Below, one piece after another: positions 1 through 5,031 of a stretch of DNA of 5,338 bases. The translations under genes and the position numbers were made by a program. The DNA is taken from NCBI GenBank assembly GCA_007117255.1, contig SKGU01000225.1, positions 1-5,338 on the forward strand. The letters run 5' to 3'. Position 1 is the stretch's first letter, and the number at the start of each line of letters is the position of its first letter. This DNA is from Natronohydrobacter sp. (GTDB taxonomy: Bacteria; Pseudomonadota; Alphaproteobacteria; Rhodobacterales; Rhodobacteraceae). The notes below the pieces were generated by a model that saw nothing but the letters and a program-made list of their open reading frames with translations, made no database searches and was not told the DNA's origin.

Positions 1-119
1 ATGGCGTCGATCAGCAATTCTGGTATCCCGCAGAGCCCAAAGCCCCCCGCCGCAATCGTCATGCCGTCAAACAACAGCCCATCCAGCGCCTCATGCGCGG
101 AGCCGTAGACCTTTTTCAT
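1..119 (-). CDS. scoA: 3-oxoacid CoA-transferase subunit A, N-terminal fragment
   Basis: This is the first 39 codons of a gene that runs off the left edge. The visible protein begins MKKVYGSAHEALDGLLFDGM and continues into AAGGFGLCGIPE (residues 23-34). That glycine-rich stretch is characteristic of the alpha subunit of succinyl-CoA:3-ketoacid CoA-transferases (ScoA). PcaI-type 3-oxoadipate transferases, as I recall them, read GGFGTAGMP here, so ScoA fits better. The family moves CoA from succinyl-CoA to acetoacetate in the cytoplasm, with a ScoB partner carrying the catalytic Glu; that partner should lie just past the window. The ATG overlaps the TGA of the BKACE gene (ATGA, 116-119) and has an AAGGAA Shine-Dalgarno at 128-133, so it is translated as part of the same operon. 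Substrate choice between acetoacetate and 3-oxoadipate cannot be settled from 39 residues. Confidence 0.85.
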   Translation of the reverse strand, partial: MKKVYGSAHEALDGLLFDGMTIAAGGFGLCGIPELLIDA

Positions 120-970
120 GCGGCTTGTTCCTTCTCCGGACCGGCCCATAGACCGAGAATATTGCGTGCCTGCCGCCATGTGGCGACGGGGCGTTCATGC
201 TTGCCGCAGAGCTCCACCACGCGCTGCACCAAGGCCGCATTGGATGGCGCGAGCCTGTCACGATCCAGCCGCACATTGTCTTCCAGCCCTGTGCGTGCAT
301 GTCCGCCCGCCGCCACGGCCCAGTCGTTCAGCGTGGCCTGCTGCGCGCCAATCCCCGCCGCACACCACGGCGCATCCGCCCCGAACAGGCGCTGCACTGT
401 TCGGATGTAATAATCGAACACGTCACGATCCACTGGCATGGCGTTTTTTACGCCCATCACGAATTGCACATAGGGCACCTGCGCGATCTGACCCGCCTGC
501 CACATCTGATGCGCTTTCAGGATGTGCGAGAGGTCAAACGCCTCGATCTCCGGCTTCACATCATGGGCCAACATTTCCGCCGCCAGCCAATCCACCAGAT
601 CAGGCGGGTTTTCATAGACGCGGGTCGGAAAATTGTTCGACCCCACCGAGAGTGAGGCCATGTCAGGCCGCAGCCCCAGCATTGCCCCGCGCACCTGCCC
701 TGCGCCAGAGCGGCCACCGGTCGAGAACTGGATGATCATGCCGGGGCAGTGCTTTTCCAGCCCCTCTTTCAGCGCCGCGAACTTTTCGGGGTCAGATGAC
801 GGCGTCTGATCGTCATTGCGCACATGAGCATGCACGATGCTGGCACCTGCCTCGAAAGCCTCATGTGTGGATTCGATCTGTTCACTGACCGTGATCGGCA
901 CAGCGGGATTGTTGGTCTTGGTGGGCAGCGAGCCGGTGATGGCCACGCAGATGATACAAGGGTTGGACAT
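116..970 (-). CDS. BKACE / DUF849 family beta-keto acid cleavage enzyme
   Basis: A 284-residue protein of the family typified by 3-keto-5-aminohexanoate cleavage enzyme (Kce), normal in length. The family condenses a beta-keto acid with acetyl-CoA, giving acetoacetate and a new acyl-CoA, in a zinc-dependent TIM barrel. Visible landmarks match Kce as I recall it: the zinc-binding HAH pair at His47/His49 (IVHAHVR), Ser83 in QFSTGG, and the ARTGLED block with Arg226, zinc ligand Glu230 and Asp231. The N-terminal CVAITGS strand is also typical. The ATG at 970 has a GAGG ribosome site that overlaps the hydrolase stop codon 9 nt upstream, and the gene ends in a 4-nt overlap with scoA. Substrate varies widely in this family (aminated, carboxylated and methylated beta-keto acids). 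The neighbouring ring-cleavage gene suggests 3-oxoadipate or a close relative, but this is inference. Dehydrocarnitine is an alternative. Confidence 0.93.
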   Translation of the reverse strand: MSNPCIICVAITGSLPTKTNNPAVPITVSEQIESTHEAFEAGASIVHAHVRNDDQTPSSDPEKFAALKEGLEKHCPGMIIQFSTGGRSGAGQVRGAMLGLRPDMASLSVGSNNFPTRVYENPPDLVDWLAAEMLAHDVKPEIEAFDLSHILKAHQMWQAGQIAQVPYVQFVMGVKNAMPVDRDVFDYYIRTVQRLFGADAPWCAAGIGAQQATLNDWAVAAGGHARTGLEDNVRLDRDRLAPSNAALVQRVVELCGKHERPVATWRQARNILGLWAGPEKEQAA

Positions 971-979
971 GGCAAGACC

Positions 980-1837
980 TCAGGCAGCTTTGGCCGCACC
1001 CGCGGGCATCCGCGCGAGGGCATCAATGAAGAAGGGGCGGAAGCCTGCGGGGTGCTCGCTCATCGGGAAATGGCCCAACTCATCCATCACCGCGAGCGTC
1101 GCGCCGGGGATCGCATCAGCCGTGCGCTTGGCATCCTCAGGCGTGCAGGTCAGATCATAAGCGCCCACGATCAGATGCACCGGCGTTTGGCCCGTGTCGA
1201 TCTGCGGCAGGCGTGCGATCAGACTGTCATCGCGGGTGTAAAAGCTCAGATCGCCGCGAAACACGCCCGGCCCGGATTGCATGAACATCCACAGCGTATT
1301 CCAGCGCTCTGCCTCGGGCGCATAGGGCGAGATATTGGCCGACACCAGCGCCGCGCCCATCTCTCCGCCATGCGCATCAGGGCGGTGGAACCAGTCGATA
1401 TCATACCAGGCGGGTTGGAAATCAGATGCTTCAATCGCGATGAAACCGCTGAAGCGGTCGGCATGCAGAGCCGCGAGTTGCAGCGCAATGCGCCCGCCCA
1501 TCGAACAGCCTGCCAGAACCGGGCGGTCGAGGCCCAGTGCATCAACCACGGCCAGAACAGTCTTGATATAGGCCTCGGTCGTCAGCAGGTATTCTTCGGT
1601 CTGAACCCCTTCGGGCGGTAGTGATTTCCCATGCCAGGGCATGTCGAACGCAATCAAACGGTTCTGCGCCGTGATCTCGGCATCGTTCATCAAGTGCCGC
1701 CATTGCCGCGTATCCGCGCCTGCTGTGTGCAGGCACAGCACCGGGCGGCCTTGGCCTGCGCTCTCGAAATAGATGCGGCGGGGCGCACCTGCGACCGTGA
1801 CGGTTACATATTGCCCGATGATCGACTCGATGCTCAT
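980..1837 (-). CDS. alpha/beta hydrolase, possible lactone hydrolase
   Basis: A 285-residue alpha/beta-fold hydrolase of normal length, with no signal peptide or membrane segment. The catalytic triad can be read as Ser112 in the nucleophile elbow GCSMGG, Asp228 in VGAYDLT, and His256 in ELGHFP. The oxyanion-hole region is LHTAGAD (36-42), and DMPWHGKS (65-72) follows strand 4. It lacks the Cys nucleophile of dienelactone hydrolases. It is also not a clear 3-oxoadipate enol-lactonase (PcaD), whose elbow and oxyanion regions I recall as GLSMGG and SNSLGT. In this operon a lactone, ester or C-C hydrolase step of aromatic breakdown is plausible, but the substrate is unknown. The ATG at 1837 overlaps the stop of the upstream gene (ATGA, 1834-1837) and is preceded by AAGGGGG at 1844-1850. 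The same frame stays open far upstream through other genes, but that has no coding value. Confidence 0.88.
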   Translation of the reverse strand: MSIESIIGQYVTVTVAGAPRRIYFESAGQGRPVLCLHTAGADTRQWRHLMNDAEITAQNRLIAFDMPWHGKSLPPEGVQTEEYLLTTEAYIKTVLAVVDALGLDRPVLAGCSMGGRIALQLAALHADRFSGFIAIEASDFQPAWYDIDWFHRPDAHGGEMGAALVSANISPYAPEAERWNTLWMFMQSGPGVFRGDLSFYTRDDSLIARLPQIDTGQTPVHLIVGAYDLTCTPEDAKRTADAIPGATLAVMDELGHFPMSEHPAGFRPFFIDALARMPAGAAKAA

Positions 1838-2211
1838 GCTGCGCCCCCTTCTGCGCGTGCCAGCGCCATCACTTCCTTGAAAAACCGCAGGTTCTTGACC
1901 AGACACAGAATGTCCCCGTCGATCCGGCCGCGCCCGATCTTCACCAGTCCGAAAATGTCGTGAAAGCCGGGTGCGGGGCGCGACTGCCAGAACTGGCGCA
2001 GCGCGTCGGCATCCGTGCGCAGCGCGAAGCGCCAAGGCGTCTTGCGGCTGGGGCCCTCGGCAATCTCGACAAGATGGCCCTTGTCGAAGGTCAGATAGAC
2101 CTCTTGACCTTCTACCTCGATCAGCACGGTTTCGGAGAACAGCCGCCCCAGTCGCAGCAGATGCGGGCGGTCCTCCAGTTGCGTTTGCAGCGCGCGAAAT
2201 GTCTCGATCAC
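1834..2211 (-). CDS. SCP2-like (sterol carrier fold) small protein, GTG start
   Basis: First gene of the leftward operon, 125 residues. The pattern matches a small SCP2-type lipid-binding domain: LIEVEGQEVYLTFDKGHLVEI (about 30-50) would form paired strands. A helix with DADALRQFW (67-75) follows, and then GRGRIDGD (93-100) leading into the C-terminal helix KNLRFFKEVMALAR. The GRGRIDGD block resembles the 'G-k-i-k-i-x-GD' signature of SCP2 proteins. The domain usually binds hydrophobic ligands or acyl-CoAs; its role here is unknown, and no catalytic residues are evident. I place the start at GTG 2211 because GGGAGG (2218-2223) sits 6 nt upstream of it. An in-frame ATG at 2229 would put that ribosome site inside the gene and give 131 residues. 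The stop overlaps the hydrolase ATG by 4 nt, which suggests coupled translation. Family assignment is by eye and moderate. Confidence 0.75.
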   Translation of the reverse strand: MIETFRALQTQLEDRPHLLRLGRLFSETVLIEVEGQEVYLTFDKGHLVEIAEGPSRKTPWRFALRTDADALRQFWQSRPAPGFHDIFGLVKIGRGRIDGDILCLVKNLRFFKEVMALARAEGGAA

Positions 2212-2217
2212 GGTTAT

Positions 2218-2223
2218 CCTCCC
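2218..2223 (-). promoter_or_regulatory. ribosome binding site fixing a GTG start
   Basis: On the minus strand this reads GGGAGG, then ATAACC, then GTG at 2211. The strong match and 6-nt spacing decide in favour of the GTG over the in-frame ATG at 2229. Confidence 0.75.
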
Positions 2224-2280
2224 ATGCATACACTTGCGCCTTGGTGGCATGAGCCGATTGCGCTGCGCCATGCCCGCGCA

Positions 2281-2296
2281 GGTATGGGGCGATACC
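2281..2296. promoter_or_regulatory. putative operator dyad, copy 1
   Basis: GGTATGGGGCGATACC: 5-bp inverted arms GGTAT/ATACC around 6 nt. It is the same arm and spacing pattern as the copy at 2321-2336. It lies 70 bp upstream of the leftward GTG start. A regulator site is inferred from symmetry, repetition and position. Confidence 0.55.
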
Positions 2297-2305
2297 CGGC
2301 AGAGC

Positions 2306-2317
2306 AGCGCATGCGCT
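2306..2317. repeat. 12-bp perfect palindrome between the two dyads
   Basis: AGCGCATGCGCT is perfectly self-complementary. Its centre (2311.5) is 3 bp from the midpoint of the two flanking dyads. It may be a separate protein site or chance; GC-rich DNA makes such palindromes more likely. Confidence 0.35.
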
Positions 2318-2320
2318 TTC

Positions 2321-2336
2321 GGTATCACCCGATACC
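2321..2336. promoter_or_regulatory. putative operator dyad, copy 2
   Basis: GGTATCACCCGATACC: perfect 6-bp arms GGTATC/GATACC around ACCC. Bases 2320 and 2337 also pair, giving 7-bp arms. It starts exactly 40 bp after the first copy and lies about 104 bp upstream of the dioxygenase ATG. The arms contain GTAT and ATAC half-sites of the sort seen in LysR-family sites, but the spacing gives T-N10-A rather than the classical T-N11-A, so the binder could be another regulator family. Confidence 0.6.
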
Positions 2337-2428
2337 GCCGCAGGCATTGGTTTGGGGGCCGAGCTGACCCACAACAGCACAGCGCCGGATGAGGAGGCTT
2401 GTCCGGATCGATACACACCCACAACCCT

Positions 2429-2437
2429 GAGGAGGAG
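2429..2437 (+). promoter_or_regulatory. ribosome binding site of the dioxygenase
   Basis: GAGGAGGAG directly before ATG 2441, with the GGAGG core at 2431-2435 and 5 nt of spacing. It fixes the start at 2441 and excludes the in-frame TTG at 2399, whose nearest purine-rich stretch (2391-2397) is only 1 nt away. Confidence 0.8.
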
Positions 2438-2440
2438 ATC

Positions 2441-3316
2441 ATGGGGACTGTAACTCTGGACAATATCACCGATGTGGTGGTCGCGAGCCTTGGCAAGCAT
2501 GGCGAGATCACGGACCGCCAGCGCGAGATCATGACCTCGCTGGTCAAGCATCTGCACGGCTTCTGCAAAGATGTGAAGTTGCAGCATGGCGAGTTTCTGG
2601 CAGGTTGCGATTATCTGAAGCGCGCAGGCCAGACCTGCGACGAGAACCGCCAGGAATTCATCCTTCTGGGCGATATTCTGGGCGTTGAAGTCCTGGTCGA
2701 TATGCTGACCAATGTTGTCGATGGCAATGAGAGCGAATCCACAGTGCTGGGGCCGTTTTACCGTGAAAACCCGCCTGTGCTGCCCAAAGGCGCGTCCACG
2801 ATCCTCAAGCATTACGACAACGAGGAAACGGTTTACTATGAAGGCCATATCCGCGACGCGTCGGGGAAGGGTCTGGCAGGCGTGACGCTGGATGTCTGGG
2901 AAGATGCGCCCAACGGCGTCTATGAAAACCTTGACCCCGACCAGCCCGAATACAACCTGCGCGGCCGGTTTGAAACCGATGAGAACGGCCATTACGCTTT
3001 TGTCGCGGTGCGTCCGGTGCCTTATCCGATCCCGGATAATGAAACGGCGGGCGAGTTGTTGCGCTTCATGGGCCACCACCCGAACCGCCCCGGCCATATG
3101 CATTTCATCATCTCAAAGCCCGGCTTCCGTCCGCTGATCAGCCAGATCTATGACGCCGATAGCGACTGGCTGCATGATGACAGCGTGTTTGCCGTCAAGG
3201 ACAGCCTGATCGGCAAGTTCAATCCTGCCCCCGAAGGCATGGGCACGGACCTGCATTTCAGCTTCGATTTCACGCTGAAAGCCGATGTCGATCAGAAGGC
3301 CGTTGCGGCGGAATGA
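2441..3316 (+). CDS. intradiol ring-cleavage dioxygenase (hydroxyquinol/catechol 1,2-dioxygenase family)
   Basis: A 291-residue non-haem Fe(III) enzyme that opens a catechol-type ring between its two hydroxylated carbons using O2. The N-terminal helical dimerisation domain covers about residues 1-100 (RQEFILLGDILGVEVLVD, then ESTVLGPFY). The beta-sandwich catalytic domain follows. The four iron ligands are in place: Tyr161 (NGVY), Tyr195 (PVPYPIP), His219 and His221 (RPGHMHF). Arg216 and Gln235 match conserved active-site residues of catechol 1,2-dioxygenase. The PYPIP stretch, the absence of the NLRRR form (here NLRGR) and the VFAVKDSL segment resemble hydroxyquinol and chlorocatechol enzymes more than plain catechol 1,2-dioxygenase. 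If hydroxyquinol is the substrate, the product is maleylacetate, whose reductase is not in this window. The gene is transcribed alone, ends at a strong terminator, and is divergent from the BKACE operon. Family is certain; the exact substrate is not. Confidence 0.95.
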   Translation: MGTVTLDNITDVVVASLGKHGEITDRQREIMTSLVKHLHGFCKDVKLQHGEFLAGCDYLKRAGQTCDENRQEFILLGDILGVEVLVDMLTNVVDGNESESTVLGPFYRENPPVLPKGASTILKHYDNEETVYYEGHIRDASGKGLAGVTLDVWEDAPNGVYENLDPDQPEYNLRGRFETDENGHYAFVAVRPVPYPIPDNETAGELLRFMGHHPNRPGHMHFIISKPGFRPLISQIYDADSDWLHDDSVFAVKDSLIGKFNPAPEGMGTDLHFSFDFTLKADVDQKAVAAE

Positions 3317-3338
3317 TCCCCCTCTTCCTGTCGACTGG

Positions 3339-3366
3339 AAGCCCCCATACAAGTGGGGGCTTTTTT
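3339..3366 (+). terminator. intrinsic terminator after the dioxygenase
   Basis: A perfect 9-bp stem AAGCCCCCA / TGGGGGCTT (3339-3347 with 3354-3362) with a 6-nt loop TACAAG, running into a T tract at 3361-3366. It starts 23 nt after the dioxygenase stop and precedes the regulator, so the two genes should be mostly separate transcripts. Confidence 0.92.
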
Positions 3367-3408
3367 AATGGCCGGAACCGGCTACTGTTTGCGAATTGGG
3401 GGGCGCCG

Positions 3409-4299
3409 ATGAATTTCCGACAATTGACCTACTTTATTGCCGTGGCCGAAGAGCTGCATTTCGGGAGGGCCGCCGAACGGCTGGACATGGCCCAACCCCC
3501 GCTCAGCCGTCAGATCAAACAGTTGGAGGACGAGTTGGGCGCGGTCCTGTTCAACCGGGGCCGGAGCGCTATCACATTGACGCAGGCGGGTGAGCGGCTG
3601 CTGGAGCGCGGGCGGTCGATCCTGCGGCAGATGGAGGACGCAAAACTCGAAGTGCGCCGCCTTGGGCAAGGGGCGGAAGGGCGGCTGCGCATCGGCTTCG
3701 TGGGGTCTGCCACTTTCGGCATTCTGCCCAATATCGTGAAGTCCTTCCGCGCGCATTTCCCTGAGGTCAATCTGAGTCTGATGCCGATGAACAATGCCCA
3801 GCTGCATCGGGCCTTGGTCGCGCGCGAGATTGATGTGGCCTTTGCCCGGCCGGCCCTACAGGACAGCGAGTTCCTGACCCGCGAATTGCTGGAAGAAAAG
3901 CTGATCCTTGCGCTGCCCGATGGGATCGACACGGGATCGCGTACTGTGGCCAAGCTGGAACGCTTGCAAACACATTACCTGATCCTCTACCCCGAATTTC
4001 CGCGCCCCAGCTATGCCGATATGGTGCTGAAAGCCTGCGAGGACGCGGGCTTTACAGTGCCCTTGCGGATCTGGTGCATGGATTTGCAGACGGCAATCAG
4101 CCTTGTGTCGATCGGCGAAGGTGTCTGTATTGTTCCGGAATCAGTTGCAACGGCCAAGCGCAACGGGGTGAAGTTCCTGAAGATCGAGCCGGAAATCGCG
4201 CGCACGTCCCTATCGGTCAACACACGGCTGGACGATCAGTCGGTGCATGTGAGCAATTTCATCCGAATTGCCCAGCAGGTTGCAAAAAAGCGGTTCTGA
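3409..4299 (+). CDS. LysR-family regulator, CatR/BenM-like
   Basis: A 296-residue LysR-type regulator of full length. The winged helix-turn-helix occupies about residues 1-60 (MNFRQLTYFIAVAEELHFGR, then AAERLDMAQPPLSRQIKQLE), closely following the N-terminus of the CatR/CatM/ClcR branch, which controls catechol and chlorocatechol genes in response to muconates. A linker helix (about 61-90) leads to the two-lobed effector domain, with GFVGSATFGILP at 97-108. Ser100 aligns with a muconate-contacting Ser of BenM, while the second contact position appears to be Asn rather than Thr. I use ATG 3409, preceded by a G-rich ribosome site, because it gives the canonical N-terminus; the frame's earlier ATG at 3313 overlaps the dioxygenase stop and the terminator. 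It probably activates the dioxygenase and/or the divergent operon. The effector is inferred, not shown. It needs its own promoter after the terminator; I could not identify one. Confidence 0.94.
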   Translation: MNFRQLTYFIAVAEELHFGRAAERLDMAQPPLSRQIKQLEDELGAVLFNRGRSAITLTQAGERLLERGRSILRQMEDAKLEVRRLGQGAEGRLRIGFVGSATFGILPNIVKSFRAHFPEVNLSLMPMNNAQLHRALVAREIDVAFARPALQDSEFLTRELLEEKLILALPDGIDTGSRTVAKLERLQTHYLILYPEFPRPSYADMVLKACEDAGFTVPLRIWCMDLQTAISLVSIGEGVCIVPESVATAKRNGVKFLKIEPEIARTSLSVNTRLDDQSVHVSNFIRIAQQVAKKRF

Positions 4300-4324
4300 G
4301 GGCGGGCAGATTACCTGCCCGCCC
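4300..4324. terminator. hairpin between convergent genes
   Basis: Perfect 10-bp inverted repeat GGGCGGGCAG / CTGCCCGCCC with the loop ATTAC, starting right after the regulator's stop and ending 5 nt before the livF stop. There is no T tract on either side, so it is a terminator-like or mRNA-end-protecting hairpin that could serve both converging transcripts. It is not a textbook intrinsic terminator. Confidence 0.65.
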
Positions 4325-4329
4325 CGCGA

Positions 4330-5031
4330 TCACACACCCAGCCAGCGATGCTGCGCCTCTTCATCCGCGCGGATGTCCTGCGCAGAACCCGTCCAGACGA
4401 TCTGCCCTTTCGACACGATCACCACGTCATCAGCAAGTGATGTGGCAAAGCCGAAATTCTGCTCGACGATGATCATGGGCAATCCTTCGTTGCGCAAGTC
4501 CTGCAACTTGTCATGGATCAACTTGACGATGATCGGCGCCAGCCCCTCGGTCGGTTCATCCAGGATCAGCAGGCGCGGGTTCATCACCAGCGCGCGGGCA
4601 ATGGCCAGCATCTGCTGTTCACCGCCCGACAGCTCCATCCCACCATTGTCCATCCGTTCGCCCAGTCGCGGGAAGAGATCGAGCACCCGCGCAATCGTCC
4701 AGCCACCATCCGCGCAAGGGAACCGCCGCGCGGCCAGTTCAAGGTTTTCGCGCACAGTCAGCGAAGGAAAAATGTCGCGCGTTTCTGGCACATAGGCGAT
4801 GCCTGCGCGGGCGATGTCATAGGGTTTCGCGCCATTGATGGCCCTCCCATCGAAGCGGATTTCCCCAGCTTTCGCGGGCAACAGCCCCATGATGGTTTTC
4901 AGCGTCGTGGATTTTCCCGCCCCGTTGCGCCCCAGAATGGCCAGCACGCGGCCCGGCTTTGCTGTCACGGACAGACCGTAGAGAACCTGCGTTTCGCCAT
5001 ATCCGGCGTTAAGTCCCGTCACATCAAGCAT
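4330..5031 (-). CDS. livF: branched-chain amino acid-type ABC transporter ATPase LivF
   Basis: A 233-residue ABC ATPase, the usual LivF length. Walker A is GRNGAGKST (34-42), the Q-loop region YVPETRDIFPSLTV (80-93), the signature LSGGEQQ (134-140) and Walker B LLILDEPTEGLAP (154-166). The usual H-loop His is replaced by Gln191 in VEQN, which is normal for LivF. It would power import through a LivHM-type membrane pair with a periplasmic binding protein, on the cytoplasmic face. Its ATG overlaps the livG stop by 8 nt (5024-5031), so the pair is one operon read leftward. Importers of this family carry branched-chain amino acids, amides, urea and also aromatic acids. Next to ring-cleavage genes an aromatic substrate is plausible, but the ATPase does not determine specificity. 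Confidence 0.94.
   Translation of the reverse strand: MLDVTGLNAGYGETQVLYGLSVTAKPGRVLAILGRNGAGKSTTLKTIMGLLPAKAGEIRFDGRAINGAKPYDIARAGIAYVPETRDIFPSLTVRENLELAARRFPCADGGWTIARVLDLFPRLGERMDNGGMELSGGEQQMLAIARALVMNPRLLILDEPTEGLAPIIVKLIHDKLQDLRNEGLPMIIVEQNFGFATSLADDVVIVSKGQIVWTGSAQDIRADEEAQHRWLGV

Larger units (their letters stand above)
2212..2440. promoter_or_regulatory. divergent control region between the two catabolic units
   Basis: This 229-bp gap separates the leftward operon from the rightward dioxygenase, so both promoters must lie here. It holds two 16-bp dyads (2281-2296 and 2321-2336), a 12-bp palindrome (2306-2317), a 9-bp direct repeat ACCCACAAC (2367-2375 and 2417-2425) and both ribosome sites. 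I see no convincing sigma-70 -35/-10 pair in either direction, which would fit activator-dependent promoters. The LysR regulator encoded downstream is the obvious candidate activator. Confidence 0.7.

Noticed and set aside
118..735. 205-codon plus-strand open frame opposite the BKACE gene
   Set aside because: Composition dominated by Pro, Arg and Ala, no domain, and fully antisense to a confident enzyme gene.
824..1621. 265-codon plus-strand open frame opposite the BKACE and hydrolase genes
   Set aside because: Rich in Arg, His and Gly with no recognisable domain; it is the shadow of two confident genes on the other strand.
2246..2274. Weak inverted repeat GGCATG / CATGCC around a 17-nt loop upstream of the leftward operon
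   Set aside because: Only 6 bp with a large loop in GC-rich DNA; not enough for a riboswitch, attenuator or operator call.
2367..2425. 9-bp direct repeat ACCCACAAC at 2367-2375 and 2417-2425
   Set aside because: Short, no symmetry and no recognised site; may be chance. Noted within the control region only.
2399..2440. Possible longer dioxygenase start at TTG 2399
   Set aside because: The ATG at 2441 has a near-perfect ribosome site, while the TTG has a purine tract only 1 nt away; the added residues match nothing.
980..3103. Very long open minus-strand frame of about 707 codons running from the hydrolase through the small gene and antisense to the dioxygenase
   Set aside because: Only the part below 1837 has a recognisable fold, start and ribosome site. 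The rest lacks family features and overlaps two well-supported genes; it is open because of GC-rich codon bias.
3371..3382. GCCGG-AA-CCGGC inverted repeat just before the regulator gene
   Set aside because: Too short, and the 2-nt loop is unfavourable for RNA. It does not match the dyads of the divergent region, so no autoregulatory site is claimed.
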